A DNA stretch of 9,016 nucleotides from positions 1 to 9,016 of the forward strand of contig JBALWS010000160.1 of the NCBI GenBank assembly GCA_036960405.1. Reading direction: 5' to 3'. Under the pieces are notes generated by a model. That model did not search any database. It saw nothing but the letters and a program-made list of their open reading frames with translations, and was not told the origin of the DNA. Both the position numbers and the translations under genes were made by a program. Positions 6,443 through 9,016 of this stretch are shown piece after piece. This DNA is from Motiliproteus sp036960405. Lineage in GTDB: Bacteria > Pseudomonadota > Gammaproteobacteria > Pseudomonadales > Balneatricaceae. Position 1 is the first letter of the stretch; each line of letters starts with the position of its first letter.

Positions 6443-7384
6443 ATGTTGGTGAATGGTAAGTGGCTGGGGCGGTTTTCGCCGATTGATAAAGCGTCAGACG
6501 AAGAGGACCAGCAGGGTAGTTTTGTTCGTCAGGGTTCTCAGTTTCGGCATTGGGTAGGTCGTTCCGAACAGTTTCCGGTGGAGCCAGGGCGCTATCATCT
6601 TTATGTATCGATGATCTGCCCCTGGGCATGCCGAACCTTGATGATGCGCTCGCTGAAAGGGCTAGAGTCGGTAATCAGTGTCTCCCGGATTAGCCCCGTT
6701 TTAAGCCTGCAAGGTTGGACGTTCGATGGCTGGGGAAGCGATCCTGATCCGCATATCAATGCACGTTTTATGCATCAGCTGTATACCCATGCTGAGCCAC
6801 ATTACAGCGGGCGTGCCACGGTTCCCGTACTGTGGGATAAAAAGCAGCAAACGATCGTGAATAACGAGTCGGCCGACATTATGCAGATGTTTAACGGTGC
6901 TTTTTCGCCACTTGCTGAGTCTAAGTTGGAGTTAAGGCCCGAGTCCTTGTGCGAGCAAATTGATCGGCTCAGTGAGCATTACTACAACAGCTTTAATAAT
7001 GGTGTGTACCGCGCCGGGTTTGCTCAGTCGCAACAGGCTTATCAAGAAGCAGCAACACTGGTGTTTGAATCGCTTGCCGAGTTGGAAGGTGCGCTATCGG
7101 GTCAGCCTTATCGCCTAGGCGACCAGGTTACCGAGTTGGATATACGGCTGTTTGTGACCTTAGTGCGGTTCGAATTGGCTTACTACAGCCTATTTAAATG
7201 CAATTTACGTCCACTGCAATACTATCCGAGCGTGTGTCGTTATATACAGCGTATTTATCGATTGCCGGGTATCGCACAAACCGTAGACGCGGAAGCGATT
7301 AAGCGGGGCTATTACTCGATCGAAGCGCTTAATCCAACCGGGATTGTCCCCATTGGTCCTGCCCAGCCTTGTTTCTTAGCATAA
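6443..7384 (+). CDS. yqjG: Glutathionyl-hydroquinone reductase (Xi-class glutathione transferase)
   Basis: Predicted cytoplasmic enzyme that uses glutathione to reduce glutathionyl-hydroquinones, clearing quinone adducts. The 313-residue protein follows E. coli YqjG along its whole length. The thioredoxin-like domain holds catalytic Cys59 in CPWACR, then RTLMMRSLKGLE, WTFDGWG, YSGRATVPVLWDK and the glutathione-binding NNESADI (140-146). The helical domain contains YNSFNNGVYRAGFAQSQ, TELDIRLFVTLVRF and the family ending NPTGIVPIGP. One oddity is that the residue four after the catalytic Cys is Cys63, where relatives I can recall have His (CPWAHR). The start is ATG 6443, with a GAGAG site about nine bases before it. 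The divergent LysR-type gene is its likely regulator. Confidence 0.93.
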   Translation: MLVNGKWLGRFSPIDKASDEEDQQGSFVRQGSQFRHWVGRSEQFPVEPGRYHLYVSMICPWACRTLMMRSLKGLESVISVSRISPVLSLQGWTFDGWGSDPDPHINARFMHQLYTHAEPHYSGRATVPVLWDKKQQTIVNNESADIMQMFNGAFSPLAESKLELRPESLCEQIDRLSEHYYNSFNNGVYRAGFAQSQQAYQEAATLVFESLAELEGALSGQPYRLGDQVTELDIRLFVTLVRFELAYYSLFKCNLRPLQYYPSVCRYIQRIYRLPGIAQTVDAEAIKRGYYSIEALNPTGIVPIGPAQPCFLA

Positions 7385-7674
7385 CAACGCTATTGGTTAA
7401 TTATTGTATTGCCAGGCTGCTCCGAACGGTTGATTCATGGGGCTGTTAAGTTATTCAATAGATCGTTGTAACGCTTGTCGCAGAACATGTCGATTTGCTA
7501 TGGTTTGAAATCGTGATTTTTGAAGCGGCCGTTTCGAAAATGTTGATCAAATAATTCCCTACGGAAACTTTTCTGGTTATATCTTCGGTTGAGTGAGCGT
7601 ATTAAGGAATACGGTTTACTAAGGCGCTCTCAGTTAGCCAGTTGATAACCGGGTTCTACCTAAAGAGAAGAAAG
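7385..7674. other. Intergenic stretch without a convincing gene
   Basis: These 290 bases between yqjG and the DUF3820 gene have no plausible ORF on either strand. There is no U-tailed terminator after yqjG. Small structures seen are CGTATT/AATACG (7598-7613, 4-base loop) nested between GAGCG (7595-7599) and CGCTC (7625-7629), and a loop-less GAAGCGG/CCGTTTC repeat. Neither matches an RNA family I know. Confidence 0.5.
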
Positions 7675-7893
7675 ATGATGGATGTCGATCCTGCTCCGCT
7701 ATTGGCATTGGCTCGCAATAAAATGCCATTTGGAAAATATAAAGGGCGATTGTTGATCGATCTTCCCGAACCTTATGTGGTGTGGTTTTCACAGCAAGGT
7801 TTTCCCAAAGGAGCCTTGGGAGAGCAGATGCGGTTGTTGCACGAGATTAAGGTTAATGGTCTGGAATCGCTGGTAGAGCCGCTAAAACAATGA
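7675..7893 (+). CDS. Small DUF3820 family protein
   Basis: A 72-residue soluble protein with the DUF3820 signature: LARNKMPFGKYKGRLLIDLP, then EPYVVWFSQQGFPKGALGEQM and a C-terminal helix. The MPFGKYKG and PxxYxxWF elements are diagnostic. Family members occur as stand-alone proteins in many proteobacteria and resemble segments seen next to exonuclease-like domains; no function is established, so none is assigned. The start is at the paired ATGs 7675/7678. The purine-rich AGAGAAG (7664-7670) gives better spacing to the second, which would remove one residue. It stands alone, with about 200 non-coding bases before the next gene. Confidence 0.85.
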   Translation: MMDVDPAPLLALARNKMPFGKYKGRLLIDLPEPYVVWFSQQGFPKGALGEQMRLLHEIKVNGLESLVEPLKQ

Positions 7894-7920
7894 CCCGCTG
7901 GCGTGAATAGGTTAGCTGTG

Positions 7921-7926
7921 TATAAT
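7921..7926 (+). promoter_or_regulatory. Candidate -10 element upstream of the PuuR-like gene
   Basis: A perfect TATAAT begins 27 bases after the DUF3820 stop codon, without a good -35. A perfect TTGACA (7929-7934) follows but has no matching -10 at 16-18 bases. Use of TATAAT would give a leader of about 160 bases before ATG 8093. Confidence 0.3.
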
Positions 7927-7937
7927 CATTGACACCT

Positions 7938-8025
7938 AGGTAGCCCATGTTTACGTCCAGTAGCGTTGCGGCAGGATCTAAGATGGTAGTGTTTAGGTGT
8001 TGGCTGTAACTAGTAAAGGTAGCCC
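7938..8025 (+). repeat. Paired 9-bp direct repeats in the PuuR-like leader
   Basis: AGGTAGCCC occurs at 7938-7946 and again at 8017-8025, 79 bases apart. Between and beside them, ACACCTA (7932-7938) and TAGGTGT (7994-8000) form an inverted pair. They could be operator half-sites for autoregulation or part of a folded leader. Neither resembles the E. coli PuuR site as I remember it. Confidence 0.3.
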
Positions 8026-8092
8026 TAAGTATAGACTTTTGTTGGTCAATTTTTTGAACAAGGGCTGATCCTGAAATGGGAAGGAAAAATTG

Positions 8093-8641
8093 ATGAGTAT
8101 TGACCTTGGGGCCCGGCTCAAAGATATACGCACACAGAAAAAGCTTTCTCAGCGTGAGTTGGCCAAGCGTGCTGGTGTTACTAACAGCACGATCTCTCTG
8201 ATCGAACAAAATAGGGTTAGCCCATCTGTTAGTTCTCTGAAAAAAGTTCTAGATGGAATTCCGATGCAGTTGCAGGAGTTCTTTTCTTTGGACGTACCTG
8301 AAAAAAAGCAGGTATTTTATCCTGCAGCAGAATTACCCGATTTAGGCCACGGCGAAATTAGTTTGAGATTAGTAGGGCATAATTATCCCAACCGTACCCT
8401 TTCTTTACTTAGCGAGACCTATCCGCCCGGATCTGATACCGGAGCAGAGATGTTGACCCATGAGGGGCAAGAGGGGGGGGTGATTGTAAAAGGCGAAATC
8501 GAGCTGACCGTTGATGGTGATTCGCAGATATTAAAGGCGGGCGATGGTTATTTTTTCGACAGTAATCTACCGCATAGATTTAGAAATGTAGGTGATGTCG
8601 ATTGCGATATAGTCAGTGGCAACAACCCCCCCTCGCTATAA
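8093..8641 (+). CDS. PuuR-like HTH-cupin transcriptional regulator
   Basis: A 182-residue regulator aligning by eye with E. coli PuuR (185 residues) from end to end. The XRE-type helix-turn-helix is at 8-62 (LKDIRTQKKLSQRELAKRAG, STISLIEQNRVSPSVSSLKK). A linker then leads to a cupin domain at ~105-175, with LSETYPPGSDTG, LTHEGQEGGVIVKGEIEL and the GDGYFFDSNLPHRFRN strand. PuuR represses putrescine catabolism and responds to putrescine; a polyamine-related ligand is plausible here, but no putrescine genes are nearby, so targets are unknown. The start is ATG 8093 with AAGGA seven bases before it; the TTG just upstream is not needed. A G8 tract (8473-8480) encodes Glu-Gly-Gly-Val and a C7 tract (8626-8632) lies near the stop. 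The gene is monocistronic: long leader before it, strong terminator after it. Confidence 0.9.
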   Translation: MSIDLGARLKDIRTQKKLSQRELAKRAGVTNSTISLIEQNRVSPSVSSLKKVLDGIPMQLQEFFSLDVPEKKQVFYPAAELPDLGHGEISLRLVGHNYPNRTLSLLSETYPPGSDTGAEMLTHEGQEGGVIVKGEIELTVDGDSQILKAGDGYFFDSNLPHRFRNVGDVDCDIVSGNNPPSL

Positions 8642-8670
8642 AATATTTAAATATCGGTATAGATTTATTG

Positions 8671-8694
8671 AAAGCGCCTTGAGGCGCTTTTTTT
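8671..8694 (+). terminator. Rho-independent terminator of the PuuR-like gene
   Basis: AAAGCGCC and GGCGCTTT form an 8-bp stem with loop TTGA (8671-8690), followed by an unbroken T run and TATTTTT. It starts 30 bases after the stop codon. This is the clearest terminator in the window and separates the regulator from ftsA. Confidence 0.92.
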
Positions 8695-8709
8695 ATTTTT
8701 ATAAAAGTG

Positions 8710-8742
8710 AAAAAAAATGCCGCTTTTTACTTAAGAGCGGCA
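8710..8742 (-). terminator. Leftward-facing terminator-like hairpin
   Basis: TGCCGCT (8718-8724) pairs with AGCGGCA (8736-8742) around an 11-base loop. The A-tract just left of it (8711-8717) is a U-tract on the minus strand, so it reads as an intrinsic terminator for leftward transcription. No minus-strand gene is visible to its right within the window. Confidence 0.6.
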
Positions 8743-8928
8743 ATAACTTGCCGATATATATCCCAATAGGTTTTTATCATCGTTTTATAGCTTGTTGTAA
8801 TCGTTTATTTATAATAATTGCTGGCTTTAAAGTGCGAAGTTGGAAAGGTTATTGCACTGATTAGTAGTTAAAACTAGATATACGATTGGATGTCACTGCT
8901 CGTGGTCAATGGGACTGTGAAAAACAGT
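8743..8928. other. AT-rich non-coding region upstream of ftsA
   Basis: No convincing ORF is present on either strand. A perfect TATAAT at 8810-8815 is a possible -10 for ftsA, but has no -35 at normal spacing. The base composition is clearly more AT-rich than the flanking ftsA codons. It does not encode a recognisable FtsQ C-terminus; the short open frames that run into ftsA show nothing I can identify. Confidence 0.5.
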
Positions 8929-9016
8929 ATGGTTAACACGGAAAAATCGATGATTGTCGCTCTCGATATCGGCACCTCCAAGGTGGTGGCGCTGGTGGGT
9001 GAAGTGGGTCCGGATG
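8929..9016 (+). CDS. ftsA: Cell division protein FtsA, N-terminal fragment (3' end outside window)
   Basis: FtsA is the actin-like ATPase that tethers FtsZ to the inner membrane and recruits the divisome. Only 29 codons are in the window, but they contain the family's opening phosphate-1 motif: MIVALDIGTSKV followed by VALVGEVGPD, nearly the same as the start of E. coli and Pseudomonas FtsA. ATG 8929 gives the short, poorly conserved leader MVNTEKS before this motif, as in pseudomonads. In-frame ATG 8890, GTG 8902, GTG 8917 and ATG 8950 are alternatives, and the ribosome binding site is weak. FtsA is usually preceded by ftsQ with little or no gap; here it is not. A second FtsA-like paralogue cannot be excluded from so short a piece. 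Confidence 0.82.
   Translation, partial: MVNTEKSMIVALDIGTSKVVALVGEVGPD

Noticed and set aside
6414..6629. Minus-strand ORF of 71 codons overlapping the yqjG start
   Set aside because: It lies antisense to a well-supported gene and shows no domain; a shadow frame.
7595..7629. Nested inverted repeats as a possible small RNA or tRNA-like fold
   Set aside because: Stems of five and six pairs only, no anticodon or acceptor features, and no promoter or terminator framing them.
7853..8209. Minus-strand ORF of 118 codons across the leader of the PuuR-like gene
   Set aside because: It is antisense to the HTH-coding region at its start and to the DUF3820 3' end at its end. It has no clear ribosome binding site or recognisable domain.
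8616..8864. Plus-strand ORF of 82 codons after the PuuR-like gene
   Set aside because: It overlaps the end of the PuuR-like gene in another frame, runs straight through both terminator hairpins, and its product is an unbalanced mix of aromatic and basic residues with no domain.
8868..8936. Short open frame running into ftsA as a remnant of ftsQ
   Set aside because: Only about 22 codons are open after a TAG, there is no start codon, and no FtsQ-like residues are recognisable.
1..9016. Defence island, CRISPR array, prophage or transposon
   Set aside because: No spacer-repeat pattern, integrase, transposase, nuclease-helicase pair or flanking target-site duplication was seen; the genes are mostly core-type families.

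Overview
The window reads as chromosome of a gammaproteobacterium, probably marine or environmental. The evidence is a set of proteins that align by eye with Escherichia coli and Pseudomonas families (CopA, MscS, DsbB, RmuC, YqjG, PuuR, FtsA), proteobacterial gene pairs and moderate GC content. I could not place it in a genus. No IS element, CRISPR array, integrase, tRNA or rRNA is visible.

Layout from left to right. (1) The 3' end of a Cu(+)-exporting P1B ATPase gene (1-649). (2) A membrane-bound GGDEF diguanylate cyclase (741-1871), convergent with a small-conductance mechanosensitive channel gene mscS (1916-2776, minus). A strong GC-rich hairpin lies between them. (3) dsbB (2874-3401, minus), upstream of mscS on the same strand. 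(4) A short four-helix membrane protein with a likely TTG start (3610-3960). It overlaps rmuC (3945-5429), so the two are probably translationally coupled. (5) A LysR-type regulator (5435-6322, minus), tail to tail with rmuC and divergent from a glutathionyl-hydroquinone reductase gene (6443-7384). Their 120-bp shared control region holds a LysR-type palindrome and apparent overlapping promoters. (6) A small DUF3820 protein (7675-7893). (7) An orphan PuuR-like HTH-cupin regulator (8093-8641), followed by a clear rho-independent terminator and a second, leftward-facing terminator-like hairpin. (8) After about 190 AT-rich, apparently non-coding bases, the first 29 codons of ftsA (8929 to the window end).

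Functionally this is a mixed housekeeping and stress neighbourhood: metal export, c-di-GMP signalling, osmotic relief, periplasmic disulfide formation, DNA maintenance, quinone detoxification and possibly polyamine sensing. There is no single pathway. I do not see a convincing new multi-gene system. The points most worth a second look are ftsA starting without ftsQ in front of it, the small membrane protein coupled to rmuC, the LysR/yqjG control region, and the G8 and C7 tracts inside the PuuR-like gene.
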